The translations under genes were made by a program, and so were the position numbers. Shown here in pieces: positions 32,715-40,934 of a stretch of DNA of 64,000 bases. How positions within the stretch are numbered: position 1 is the stretch's first letter; every line of letters begins with the position of its first letter. Source of the DNA: Sphingomonas aquatilis (GTDB lineage: Bacteria; Pseudomonadota; Alphaproteobacteria; Sphingomonadales; Sphingomonadaceae); contig NZ_JACIDB010000001.1 in the NCBI RefSeq assembly GCF_014196115.1, positions 124,001 to 188,000 on the forward strand, read 5' to 3'. The notes beneath the pieces are model-generated. The model did not search any database. It saw nothing but the letters and a program-made list of their open reading frames with translations, and was not told the DNA's origin.

Positions 32715-33866
32715 TCACTTCACCGTTGGGCCGGTGGTGGTGTCGACGCTGGCCTGTACCGACATGCCGGGGCGCAGGCGCTGGATCAGTTGCTGGCCGG
32801 GGTCGATGCGGATGCGGACGGCGATGCGCTGCGGCACCTTGGTGAAATTGCCCGTCGCATTGTCGGCCTTCAGCACCGCGAATTCGGAGCCGGCGGCGGG
32901 TGAAATCCGCTCGACGCGGCCGGTGAGCTTCGCCCCGCCGAGGCCGTCGACGGTGAAGGTCGCGGGCTGGCCCACCGCCATGCGGGCGGTCTGCGCTTCC
33001 TTGAAATTGGCGATGACCCAGGTTTCGGGCGGCACCAGGAACATCAGCTGCGAGCCGGCGGTCACATACTGGCCGACGCGGACGCCGACTTCGGACAGGC
33101 GGCCCGCCTCGGGCGCGCGGATGACGGTGTTGGCGAGGTCGATCTGGGCGAGGCGGCGGGCGGCTTCCGCGCCCGACACGCCGGCACGCTGGCCGCCGCG
33201 GCCGACCTGCACCGTGCGGATGTCCTGCTGCGCGATTTCGCGTGCGGCGCGCGCCTGTTGCACCGCGGCCTGCGCCTGACGGAGCGCGGCGAGCGTCTGG
33301 TCGCGTTCGCGCTGCGAGACGGAGCCGTCCGTCACGAGATCGTTGACGCGGTTCATGTCCGCCTGCGCGCGCATCAGCTGCGCCTCGGCATTGGCGACGG
33401 CGGCGGTCTGCGCGGCGAGGCTGGCGGTGCGGCTGCGTTCGGTCTGCTGCGCGTTGGCGAGCGTGGCGTTCTGCGCATCGACCTGCGCGGTCGCCTGATC
33501 GACCCGCTGGCGGTAGATGCGGTCGTCGATCTGGACGAGCGGTTGCCCCGCCGTCACGTCGGCGAAGTCGCGGACATAGACCTTGGTGACATAGCCCGAC
33601 ACCTGCGGCGCGATCACCGTCGTCCGGCCGCGCACATAGGCATTGTCGGTCGACTGGTTGCTGGTGGCGAAGGGCGGCAGGCGCCACGCCGCGAGCACCG
33701 CGAGCACGCCGCCGATCGCCAGGATCGCGATGACGATCATCGCGGTGCGGCTGGGCGGCTGCGGGCGCCAGCCGGAGCCGGAGGGCGCGCTGGGCGGCGT
33801 AACCGCCTCGGCCTGCGCCTCTTCGGTCGCGGGGGTGGAATCCACAGGGTTGCGGATGTCGGTCAT
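32715..33866 (-). CDS. HlyD/EmrA-family membrane fusion protein (operon 1)
   Basis: 383 residues. Periplasmic adaptor linking the MFS pump to the outer-membrane channel. One N-terminal membrane span (AMIVIAILAIGGVLAVLAAW) after a 40-residue cytosolic tail, then TDNAYVRGRTTVIAPQVSGY (biotinyl-lipoyl half), an Ala/Gln-rich coiled-coil hairpin (about residues 115-230), and IRAPEAGRLSEVGVRVGQYV with the beta-barrel ending in RLRPGMSVQASVDT. The start overlaps the MFS stop by one base, so both are translated from one transcript. Substrate unknown. Confidence 0.93.
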   Translation of the reverse strand: MTDIRNPVDSTPATEEAQAEAVTPPSAPSGSGWRPQPPSRTAMIVIAILAIGGVLAVLAAWRLPPFATSNQSTDNAYVRGRTTVIAPQVSGYVTKVYVRDFADVTAGQPLVQIDDRIYRQRVDQATAQVDAQNATLANAQQTERSRTASLAAQTAAVANAEAQLMRAQADMNRVNDLVTDGSVSQRERDQTLAALRQAQAAVQQARAAREIAQQDIRTVQVGRGGQRAGVSGAEAARRLAQIDLANTVIRAPEAGRLSEVGVRVGQYVTAGSQLMFLVPPETWVIANFKEAQTARMAVGQPATFTVDGLGGAKLTGRVERISPAAGSEFAVLKADNATGNFTKVPQRIAVRIRIDPGQQLIQRLRPGMSVQASVDTTTGPTVK

Positions 33867-35521
33867 CAGGCGGCCTCGACAAGTGCGGCGCGGCGGGCTC
33901 GGTACGCGCGGCGGATCAACAGGAAAGCAAGGTAACAGAAGGTGAGCGCGGCGAGCACCGCGATCAGGCGGAAGACATCGTCATAGGCGAGCACGTTGGC
34001 TTCGCGCGTGGTCGTCTGCGACAGGATCGCGCCGCCTTCCGCGCTGCGCAGCGCCGGATCGCCGACCACGCGCGACACCGCCGCGCCGCCGGCCTGAAGG
34101 CGCTGCGCGACGATCGGGTCGGTGGGGTCGATGCCCTGGACCAGCGCGGCGCTGTTCGCCTTTTCGCGGATCACCTGATAGCTGCCGAGCAGCGCGGTGC
34201 CGGCGAGGCCGCCGATCGAATTGATCATGCCGAATAGCGCGACGAAGCTGATGATATGGCCCGATCCGGCCTGCAGCGCGCGCGTCATGCCGAACAAGAG
34301 CGCCGGCCCCAGGAAATAGGTCGCGCCGAACGCGATCATCGCTTGCGTGACATAGAGCTGCGGCGCGCGGGTGAGGCTGGTCGCATGGCTGTCGACGAAC
34401 GCCGCGATGGCGACCAGCCCGATCGCGAGCATGATCGGATGCGTCAGGCGCGTCACGTCGAGCGTCACCGCGCTCAGCACCACGCCGGCCGCCGAGGCGA
34501 GGAAGATGATCGTGAAGAAGGGGATCAGCTGATCGTTGTTCTGGCCGAGCAACGTCAGCAGGCCGACCGCGGCATAGGTCTGTTCGCTCAGCACGATGCG
34601 CGCCATGATCGTGACGATCGTGAAGCGAACGATGTCGGCGCTGCCCAGCCACCGCGTGTTGAGCAGCGGATTGACGCGGTGATGTTCGATGACCAGCGCC
34701 GCGCCCAGCATCGGAATGGCGGCGATCAGCGCCCAGCCGATCCACGCGGCATTGGTCCACCAGACGATGCGGCCTTCGCCCAATACCGCCGCGAACAGCG
34801 CCATCGCGCCCGCGAACAGGACGAAGGTGAGGAAATCGAGCGGCTCGAACGCCTTGGATCGTGTCGTGGGCGGCAGGCGGAGGAAGGCGACCGCGGCGAG
34901 GCTCAGCAGCGCGAGGCCGAGTTCGAACAGATACAAAGTGCGCCATTGCGACATGGCGAGCAGATCGGGCGAGAACAGCCGCGCGAGCGGTGTCGCGCAT
35001 TGCGGAATGCCGATGCCGACGACGACCGCCTTCAGTCGCCAGCGCAGCGGCAGTGCCTGCATCATGTAATAGAGGCACAGGCTGGAGACGGCGGCGCCCG
35101 CCATGCCGCTCGCCGCGCGGACCAGGATCGCGGTGTCGAATTCGCGCACGAACAGATGGCCGAGCGTGAAGACGACATAGAGGCTGAGGAAGATCATTGC
35201 GAACGGCCTGAGGCCGAATTGCGCGCGGAACTTGATCAGCAGCAGGTTGATGCTGACGTTGGTCATCACATAGACCGTCGGCAGCCACGCGATTTCCGCA
35301 GGATCGAGGCCCAGCGCGCCCTGCAGCGTATAGGTATTCGCCGAGATCAGCGCATTGCCGAACCCGCCCGTCAGGCCGAGCAGCACCGCGATGACGCCAT
35401 AGGCGATGCGGTGGCGCAGCTGATGCTCGACCGACCCCGGCGAACCGGGAATCGCCGGAATCTCATGGGGCAGGAAGTCCCAATGTTCCTCTGACAGGAA
35501 GCGGCGGAGACGGGCGAACAT
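33866..35521 (-). CDS. DHA2-family MFS drug transporter (EmrB-like, operon 1)
   Basis: 551 residues, the length of 14-span DHA2 transporters. The N-terminus carries a cytosolic tail, then spans with GGFGNALISANTYTLQGALG, DPAEIAWLPTVYVMTNVSIN and the family region RAASGMAGAAVSSLCLYYMM. It is proton-driven and pumps drugs or other toxic compounds through HlyD and NodT. It is the first gene of efflux operon 1; 45 bases separate it from the glycosyltransferase upstream, with which it could share a transcript. Unlike operon 2, no regulator is beside it. Confidence 0.9.
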   Translation of the reverse strand: MFARLRRFLSEEHWDFLPHEIPAIPGSPGSVEHQLRHRIAYGVIAVLLGLTGGFGNALISANTYTLQGALGLDPAEIAWLPTVYVMTNVSINLLLIKFRAQFGLRPFAMIFLSLYVVFTLGHLFVREFDTAILVRAASGMAGAAVSSLCLYYMMQALPLRWRLKAVVVGIGIPQCATPLARLFSPDLLAMSQWRTLYLFELGLALLSLAAVAFLRLPPTTRSKAFEPLDFLTFVLFAGAMALFAAVLGEGRIVWWTNAAWIGWALIAAIPMLGAALVIEHHRVNPLLNTRWLGSADIVRFTIVTIMARIVLSEQTYAAVGLLTLLGQNNDQLIPFFTIIFLASAAGVVLSAVTLDVTRLTHPIMLAIGLVAIAAFVDSHATSLTRAPQLYVTQAMIAFGATYFLGPALLFGMTRALQAGSGHIISFVALFGMINSIGGLAGTALLGSYQVIREKANSAALVQGIDPTDPIVAQRLQAGGAAVSRVVGDPALRSAEGGAILSQTTTREANVLAYDDVFRLIAVLAALTFCYLAFLLIRRAYRARRAALVEAA

Positions 35522-35566
35522 AGCCTGCCTATAAACCGGGAAACGGCGGCAGGTCAGCCACTTCGC

Positions 35567-36574
35567 TCATCCGCCGAGGATGCGGCGGTAGAGCTGGATA
35601 TAGCGGTCCGCCATGCGTTCGACCGAGAAGCGTTCCGCCACCGCGCGGCGGCAGGCGGCGCGGTCGATCTCGGGCAGGCACGCGACGGCTGCGATCGCTT
35701 CATCGACGCTGTCCACCAGGAATCCGGTGACGCCGTCCTCGATCAGCTCGGGCATCGACCCGCGGTTGATCGCGATGACGGGCGTGCCGCACGCCATCGC
35801 CTCGATCACCGACAGGCCGAAGGGTTCGTCGAAGTTGATGAGGTGGAGCAGCGCTGCGGCATGGCCGAGCGCGCGGGTGCGTTCCGCGCCGCCGACCGCG
35901 CCGGGGTGGGTGATGGTGCCCCCGAGGTGCGGTGTGACAGAGCGCTCATAATAGCCCTGGTCCTGCACGATGCCGTACATGGCGAGCGCGCGGCCGGTGG
36001 CCAGCGCCACCGCGATTGCTTCGGCCGCGCCCTTGTCCGGATGCATGCGGCCGAAGAACAGCAGATCGTCGCTGCCGGTCGGATCGAAGGGAAAGTCGTC
36101 GAGGACGATGCCGTGGTGGATCGTCTCGGCATAACGGAGCTGCGGCGAGCGGTCCGCGTCGCTGATCGCGACATAATGCACCCGATCCTCATACGGCTTG
36201 TACATCGGCAGGATGCGGTTGGACGAAAAGCCATGGATCGTCGTGACCATCGGCGTGGTCACGAGGTTGGCGAAGGCATGGGCGGGAAAATCGGCCTGGT
36301 TGTGGATCAGGTCGAATTCACCCGCGCGTTCGAAGACATGGGCGAGGTGGCGGTATTCCCACACCTTCGCGTCGATCGACGGGTCTTCGGAATAGGGCGC
36401 GGGGACGACGCCGGCCAGGGTGCCGGCGGTCAGGCTGTCCTGCGTCGCGAACAGCGTGACGTCGATACCGCGTGCGACCAGCGCCTCGGTGAGCAGACTC
36501 GTGACCAATTCCCACGGGCCATAATGGCGGGGCGGCGTGCGCCAGGAGATCGGGGCGAGCATCGCGATTTTCAT
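35567..36574 (-). CDS. Glycosyltransferase family 4 protein
   Basis: 335 residues. GT-B fold retaining transferase using a nucleotide sugar. N-terminal MKIAMLAPISWRTPPRHYGP followed by the acceptor side; the C-terminal donor-binding half has LLFFGRMHPDKGAAEAIAVA, then FDEPFGLSVIEAMACGTPVI (the E-x7-E motif) and GSMPELIEDGVTGFLVDSVD. No signal peptide. It groups with GH13 and GH130 genes on the same strand. Sugar and acceptor cannot be deduced. Confidence 0.92.
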   Translation of the reverse strand: MKIAMLAPISWRTPPRHYGPWELVTSLLTEALVARGIDVTLFATQDSLTAGTLAGVVPAPYSEDPSIDAKVWEYRHLAHVFERAGEFDLIHNQADFPAHAFANLVTTPMVTTIHGFSSNRILPMYKPYEDRVHYVAISDADRSPQLRYAETIHHGIVLDDFPFDPTGSDDLLFFGRMHPDKGAAEAIAVALATGRALAMYGIVQDQGYYERSVTPHLGGTITHPGAVGGAERTRALGHAAALLHLINFDEPFGLSVIEAMACGTPVIAINRGSMPELIEDGVTGFLVDSVDEAIAAVACLPEIDRAACRRAVAERFSVERMADRYIQLYRRILGG

Positions 36575-36727
36575 GGGTGGCGGTCGCCTGAGACGGAGGA
36601 TTGCATGGGGGTACGGGGGCGTAACGATAAGGCCCGGTGGTGATACTCCGGCGTGGCGGAGTTGTTCCGGGCGGTGCCCCTGAGTCGCTCGTCACCGGAT
36701 TTGGCCCGAGGCTGCCTCATGTCGCTC

Positions 36728-36837
36728 GTCACCCCGGACTCGTTCCGGGGTCCACCGAGCCGCAAGGGGACGGCAAGAGGCTCCGACCATCCCCCTCGCC
36801 GCAGAGTGGACCCCGGAACGAGTCCGGGGTGACGGAG
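36728..36837. repeat. Family C composite palindromic element, copy 2
   Basis: CGTCACCCCGGACTCGTTCC then GGGGTCCACC (36728-36757) and the inverse AGTGGACCCCGGAACGAGTC then CGGGGTGACGG (36805-36835). The interior is inverted with respect to copy 1 (CGGCAAGAGGCTCCGACCAT then CCCCCTCGCCGC). It sits between the GH13 stop and the GT4 start. Confidence 0.88.
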
Positions 36838-36846
36838 TGGGTGAGG

Positions 36847-38406
36847 TTAGCGGACGAGTATCACAACGCCTTCATTGCCACGGAGCGTATCGGTTCGCAC
36901 GCCCCCCGGCAGCGTGCGTAGCACCACCTCGCCCGCAGGCAGCGCGAACGGCTGGTCCTCCCTACCCAGGTTCAGTGCCACGACGATGCGCTCGTCCCCC
37001 CGCCACCGTTCGTAGGCGAGGACCGAACCGGTCGTCTCGAGCAACCGGAAGTCGCCTTCCGCCAACGCTTCATGCTTGCGGCGGAGCGACAGCAGGTCGC
37101 GATACAGCGCGAGCATCGACCCAGCATCCGCGGCTTGCGCCGCGACGTTGCGCGTCGGCCAGTCGGGGCCGAGCGGCAGCCACGGTTCCACACGCGAAAA
37201 GCCTGCGTGATCGCTGGCGTTCCACGGCATCGGCGTGCGCACCGGGTCACGGCCCAGCCCCCAACCCGGTTCGCGCAATTCGCGCGGATCCTGCACCCGA
37301 TCGGGCGGAATGGCGACGTCGGTCAGGCCGAGTTCGTCGCCGTAATAGATCGTCGGGGTGCCGCGCAGTGTCAGCAGCAGCATCGCGGCGACGCGCGCCT
37401 GGGGCCCGCCGACGCGTGTCGCGATCCGGGGCCGGTCATGGTTGCCGAGCACCCAGTTCGGCCAGCCGCCGGGTGGCAGCGCCGCTTCATAGTCGGCGAT
37501 CATGGTGGCGAGGCTGCGCGCGTCCCACGGCGCCTCGATCAACTGGAAGTTGAAGGGCAGATGCACTTCGGGCGTGTCGATGCCGTAATAGTGCATCAGC
37601 TTTTCGATCGGCAGGTAGATTTCGCCGATCAGCACGCGATCGCCCGGATAGCCGTCGGCGATGCGGCGCATCTCGGCGGCGATGTCATGGACTTCGGGCT
37701 GGTCGGTGGAGTTCGACTGGAGCACGGCGTGCATCTCACCCATTTCCGGGCGATAGTCCGGGTTGGCCGGATTGTCGGGGAAGTCGGCGTGCTTCACCAT
37801 GTGCCACAGCACGTCGATGCGAAAGCCGTCGACGCCGCGATCGAACCAGAAGCGCAGCACGTCCATCATCGCATGCCGCACGTCGGGGTTGCGCCAGTTG
37901 AGGTCCGCCTGTTCCTTCAGGAAGGCGTGGTAATAATATTGGCCGGTGGCGGCGTCATATTCCCACGCGGAGCCGCCGAAGTCGCTGATCCAGTTGTTGG
38001 GCGGGCCGCCATCCGGGGCGGGATCGCGCCAGATGTACCAGTCGCGCTTCGGATTGTCGCGCGACGACCGGCTCTCGCGGAACCAGGGATGGTCGGTCGA
38101 GCTGTGGTTGGGGACGAAATCGAGCAGCAGTTTGAGGTCGCGGGCATGCGCGGCCGCCAGCAGCGCGTCGAAATCGGCGAGCGTGCCGAAGCGCGGATCG
38201 ATGTCGCAATAATCGGCGACATCATAGCCGAAGTCGTGCATCGGCGAGACGAAGATCGGCGATATCCAGATCGCATCGACGCCGAGTGCGACGAGGTGGT
38301 CGAGCCGCGCTTCGATGCCTTTCAGGTCACCAACGCCGTCGCCGTCGCTGTCCTGAAACGAACGCGGATAGATCTGGTAGATGCTGCCCGTCTTCCACCA
38401 CGTCAT
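36847..38406 (-). CDS. GH13 alpha-glucosidase / alpha-amylase family enzyme
   Basis: 519 residues, no signal peptide, so probably cytosolic. The (beta/alpha)8 barrel motifs are intact: YQIYPRSFQDSDGDGVGDLK, region I DFVPNHSS, region II GVDGFRIDVLWH with nucleophile Asp198, region III VLIGEIYLP with acid/base Glu262, and region IV VLGNHDRPR with Asp324. The family resembles oligo-1,6-glucosidases and alpha-glucosidases (ATGQYYYHAFLKEQADLNWR). Together with GT4 and GH130 it suggests turnover of storage or compatible-solute glycans, which is an inference. Confidence 0.93.
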   Translation of the reverse strand: MTWWKTGSIYQIYPRSFQDSDGDGVGDLKGIEARLDHLVALGVDAIWISPIFVSPMHDFGYDVADYCDIDPRFGTLADFDALLAAAHARDLKLLLDFVPNHSSTDHPWFRESRSSRDNPKRDWYIWRDPAPDGGPPNNWISDFGGSAWEYDAATGQYYYHAFLKEQADLNWRNPDVRHAMMDVLRFWFDRGVDGFRIDVLWHMVKHADFPDNPANPDYRPEMGEMHAVLQSNSTDQPEVHDIAAEMRRIADGYPGDRVLIGEIYLPIEKLMHYYGIDTPEVHLPFNFQLIEAPWDARSLATMIADYEAALPPGGWPNWVLGNHDRPRIATRVGGPQARVAAMLLLTLRGTPTIYYGDELGLTDVAIPPDRVQDPRELREPGWGLGRDPVRTPMPWNASDHAGFSRVEPWLPLGPDWPTRNVAAQAADAGSMLALYRDLLSLRRKHEALAEGDFRLLETTGSVLAYERWRGDERIVVALNLGREDQPFALPAGEVVLRTLPGGVRTDTLRGNEGVVILVR

Positions 38407-38470
38407 CGCGCGTCCCCCTGCTTGCGCACTCGAACGGGGGAGGGGCGAGGGGGTTCCTTTTACGCTTTTT

Positions 38471-38603
38471 GGTTCACGCGAAGACGCGAAGACGCGAAGA
38501 GTTTCTGCGCGCGGCAGCGCATCGCTCCTGCCATGGCGTGAGATAGGGCGCTGGCGTGGGGCCTACATTGACCTCTTGGCGCCTTCGCGTCTTCGCGTGA
38601 ACC
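38471..38603. repeat. Family A composite palindromic element, copy 3
   Basis: Left arm 38471-38500 (GGTTCACGCGAAGACGCGAA followed by GACGCGAAG), right arm 38572-38603 (CCTTCGCGTCTTCGCGTGAA then CC). The core GCGCGCGGCAGCGC at 38507-38520 is shared with the copies at 10600 and (inverted) 21312. It fills the gap between the GH130 and GH13 genes. Confidence 0.88.
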
Positions 38604-38606
38604 AAA

Positions 38607-39755
38607 TCACACGAAACGGCTCTTCGGCAGGCGCGTGATGCGGCAGGCGAGGTCGGCTTCGCCGCTGGCGATGAGGTAATCGTCGCCGTCCGTCACGAGG
38701 CCGGTCGAGAAGACGACGGGCGTCGGCAGATACATTTGGTGCGCGATATGGGCGGTGAGGGCGGGGTTGGCCTCCAGCAGCGGCACTTCGTCCTCTACGC
38801 GCAGGATGCGCGAGGGATCGTCGCGGTCGAGCAGCGCCCAGAAGCTGCGGTAGATGCCGACGCTCTCGCGCGCCTCGACGCCGTGGTAGATCATCATCCA
38901 GCCGTCGGGCGTCAGGATCGGCTGCGTGCCACCGCCGATCTTCATCGCCGAGGTGGAGCCTTTGCGCGCGCGCAGGCCCGGGGCGTCGAGCGGCTTCCAG
39001 TGCAGCGCGTCGGGCGATGCCGCGAAGTTGATTGAAGGGCCGCTGACCCAGGGGCTGTCGGGCGGATAGGCGAAATAGACCTCGCCCAGCGGCCGGGTGA
39101 GCGCCATGAATCTGTCGGCGACCAAACCTTCGAACAGGATCATGTCCTTGTTCTGGTGGTCGAGCACGATCCCCTCGAGCCGGTAATGCAGGCCATCGCG
39201 CGAGGTGTGCAGCGTGGTGCAATGCCGCTCGGCACCGACCGAACAGGTCGTCATGTACCATGTGTCGCCGACGCGCGTGATCCGCGCATCCTCGACGCCA
39301 TAGTCCTGATAGGTTGCGGCGGGCTCGATCGCGGCGTCGTAATGGACGGCGACGATGCGTTCGCCGCTGGGGTCCAGTTCCACCGGAAGCAGCCAGAACA
39401 GCGACGTCAGCGCGAGGATGCGGTGGCGGCGGCCCTTCAGCTCGAACTGGCGGGGATCGGTCATGTCGACGTCGGTTAACGGCCAGGCGTCGAGCACATA
39501 GCCGGCCGGCGTCCAGCGGATCGCATGGACATGGCCGTCACGCACGGGTTCGGCCAGCGCTTCGGCGATGCGGACCATCAGCAGCAGATTGCCGTTGGGC
39601 AGCCGGGTGAAGCCGGGGTTGAAGGCGCCGAGGACATAGGTCGGCTGGGTAATCCCGCGGCGCAGTGGGGAGCGGGAGAGGTCGACGTCGTCGGGGGTGA
39701 AGATCAGCGCGTCGTGCATGGTGGCGTTAGCGCCGGGGCGGGCGGGTGGTTCCAT
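38607..39755 (-). CDS. GH130-family glycoside phosphorylase/hydrolase
   Basis: 382 residues from 39755; a second ATG at 39719 gives 370 and fits the family start about equally. Five-bladed propeller enzymes that phosphorolyse or hydrolyse beta-mannosides. Visible blocks: GAFNPGFTRLPNGNLLLMVR, YGVEDARITRVGDTWYMTTC (acid residue region), FEGLVADRFMALTRPLGEVY and IGGGTQPILTPDGWMMIYHG. No signal peptide. Located with GH13 and GT4 on the same strand, so a common carbohydrate role is likely. Whether it is a phosphorylase or hydrolase cannot be decided here. Confidence 0.88.
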   Translation of the reverse strand: MEPPARPGANATMHDALIFTPDDVDLSRSPLRRGITQPTYVLGAFNPGFTRLPNGNLLLMVRIAEALAEPVRDGHVHAIRWTPAGYVLDAWPLTDVDMTDPRQFELKGRRHRILALTSLFWLLPVELDPSGERIVAVHYDAAIEPAATYQDYGVEDARITRVGDTWYMTTCSVGAERHCTTLHTSRDGLHYRLEGIVLDHQNKDMILFEGLVADRFMALTRPLGEVYFAYPPDSPWVSGPSINFAASPDALHWKPLDAPGLRARKGSTSAMKIGGGTQPILTPDGWMMIYHGVEARESVGIYRSFWALLDRDDPSRILRVEDEVPLLEANPALTAHIAHQMYLPTPVVFSTGLVTDGDDYLIASGEADLACRITRLPKSRFV

Positions 39756-39783
39756 GGGAAACCGAGGCCGCCAATTCCATGTC

Positions 39784-39893
39784 CGTCACCCCGGACTTGT
39801 TCCGGGGTCCACCGGGCCGCGAGGGGGTGGCCGGAGGCTCGAACCGGCCCCCTCGCCGCGGAGTGGACCCCAGAACAAGTCCGGGGTGACGAA
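39784..39893. repeat. Family C composite palindromic element, copy 3
   Basis: CGTCACCCCGGACTTGTTCC then GGGGTCCACC and the inverse AGTGGACCCCAGAACAAGTC then CGGGGTGACGAAG. The interior GGCCGGAGGCTCGAACCGGC then CCCCTCGCCGC is a variant of the family C core, in the same orientation as the copy at 36728. One arm carries an A in place of G (CCCCAGAAC), showing drift. Confidence 0.88.
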
Positions 39894-39929
39894 GAGTGTG
39901 GGGCGCATGCGCCGCGCCCCACCCATCGA

Positions 39930-40775
39930 TCAGAACGCCGCGCTGATCGAGAACACCACCTGGCTGCCCGCGATCGTGCTGCCGTCCTTGGTCGAGGCGA
40001 AGTTCGGCTGCAGATAGGCGGCCTTCGCCTTGCTGATGTCGGTGTCGACATAATAAGCGCTGAGCGTCAGCGGCGTGCCCTTGATCGCGTAATCCGCGCC
40101 AAGCAGCCAGTCCCAGTAATGCCCCGTCGGCGCCGCCGACGTGCCGTTGGGGCCGAGGCCCGAATTGCCGTCCGAATGGCCGATATGCGCCTTGGCGGTC
40201 AGCGGCGTCTGCGGGATGGCGGCGCTGAAATCGCCCCACAGGTACAGATTGTCGTTGCCCTTGCCGGGGTTGTTCGGAACGCCGGTCGCATAGGCCGCGG
40301 CGTTGTTGTACCACTTACCCAGCGCCTGCTGCTTGGGCGCATAGGCGACGCCCGCCAGCATCGAGACGGGGCCGGCGGTGCCCGACAGCTTCACATAGGG
40401 TTCGGCGAAGTCGGTCTTCGACGCGCCGCCCGGATACATGTACCACGTCAGGCCGACATCGAGCGCGCCGCCGCTGATCGGCATCTTGTAGCCGCCGATC
40501 AGGTCCAGCTCCATGTTCGAGCCGCCGAACGTGCCCCAGCCGGACAGGTTGGACGCCCAGGTGCCGACGTACAGGCCGCTTTTATGCGTGATGGTAAGGC
40601 CGCCCTGGACCGCCATTTCCTTGTCGGTCTGCGACACGCCGCGCAGGCGATAGTCGGAGACGAGCGCGACCGAGCCGGTGACGGTGACGTCCTTGGGGGG
40701 TGCGGTCTCCTGCGCGGCGGCAGGGAGGGCGACGAACGCCGCGAGCGATGCTGCGGCCAGGCTGAGATACTTCAT
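39930..40775 (-). CDS. TorF-family putative porin (Gcw_chp)
   Basis: 281 residues, ATG behind AAAGGGG. Signal peptide MKYLSLAAASLAAFVALPAA with AAAQ cleavage near 21. The family opening is plain: VTGSVALVSDYRLRGVSQTD followed by KEMAVQGGLTITHKSGLYVG and TWASNLSG. Many alternating beta-strands and a C-terminal phenylalanine (ISAAF) fit a 12- to 16-strand outer-membrane barrel. The substrate is unknown. Transcription may end near 39890. Confidence 0.92.
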   Translation of the reverse strand: MKYLSLAAASLAAFVALPAAAQETAPPKDVTVTGSVALVSDYRLRGVSQTDKEMAVQGGLTITHKSGLYVGTWASNLSGWGTFGGSNMELDLIGGYKMPISGGALDVGLTWYMYPGGASKTDFAEPYVKLSGTAGPVSMLAGVAYAPKQQALGKWYNNAAAYATGVPNNPGKGNDNLYLWGDFSAAIPQTPLTAKAHIGHSDGNSGLGPNGTSAAPTGHYWDWLLGADYAIKGTPLTLSAYYVDTDISKAKAAYLQPNFASTKDGSTIAGSQVVFSISAAF

Positions 40776-40899
40776 GGAACCCCTTTCCGTGTCGTTGGGG
40801 TCCCTCCTGCGTCCAGGCCGCCGGCGCGCTCACTCCAGAGAGGGGCGCCGATCTTTCCCGGACGTCACTTCGCTATCGCAGCATTTTCCGTTCGACAAT

Positions 40900-40930
40900 G
40901 GGGAATCGCGGGATTGCCGCGATCCCCCGG
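40900..40930 (-). terminator. Hairpin downstream of the sulP gene
   Basis: GGGGAATCGCGG and CCGCGATCCCC pair with one bulged A around a short loop. It sits immediately after the sulP stop on the minus strand. No T-run follows, so termination is only a guess. Confidence 0.3.
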
Positions 40931-40934
40931 TCGA

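Noticed and set aside
30715-33882. Reading NodT as one protein continuous with the HlyD region
   Set aside because: The frame passes through repeats and the antisense of the GIY-YIG gene; HlyD is coded in another frame.
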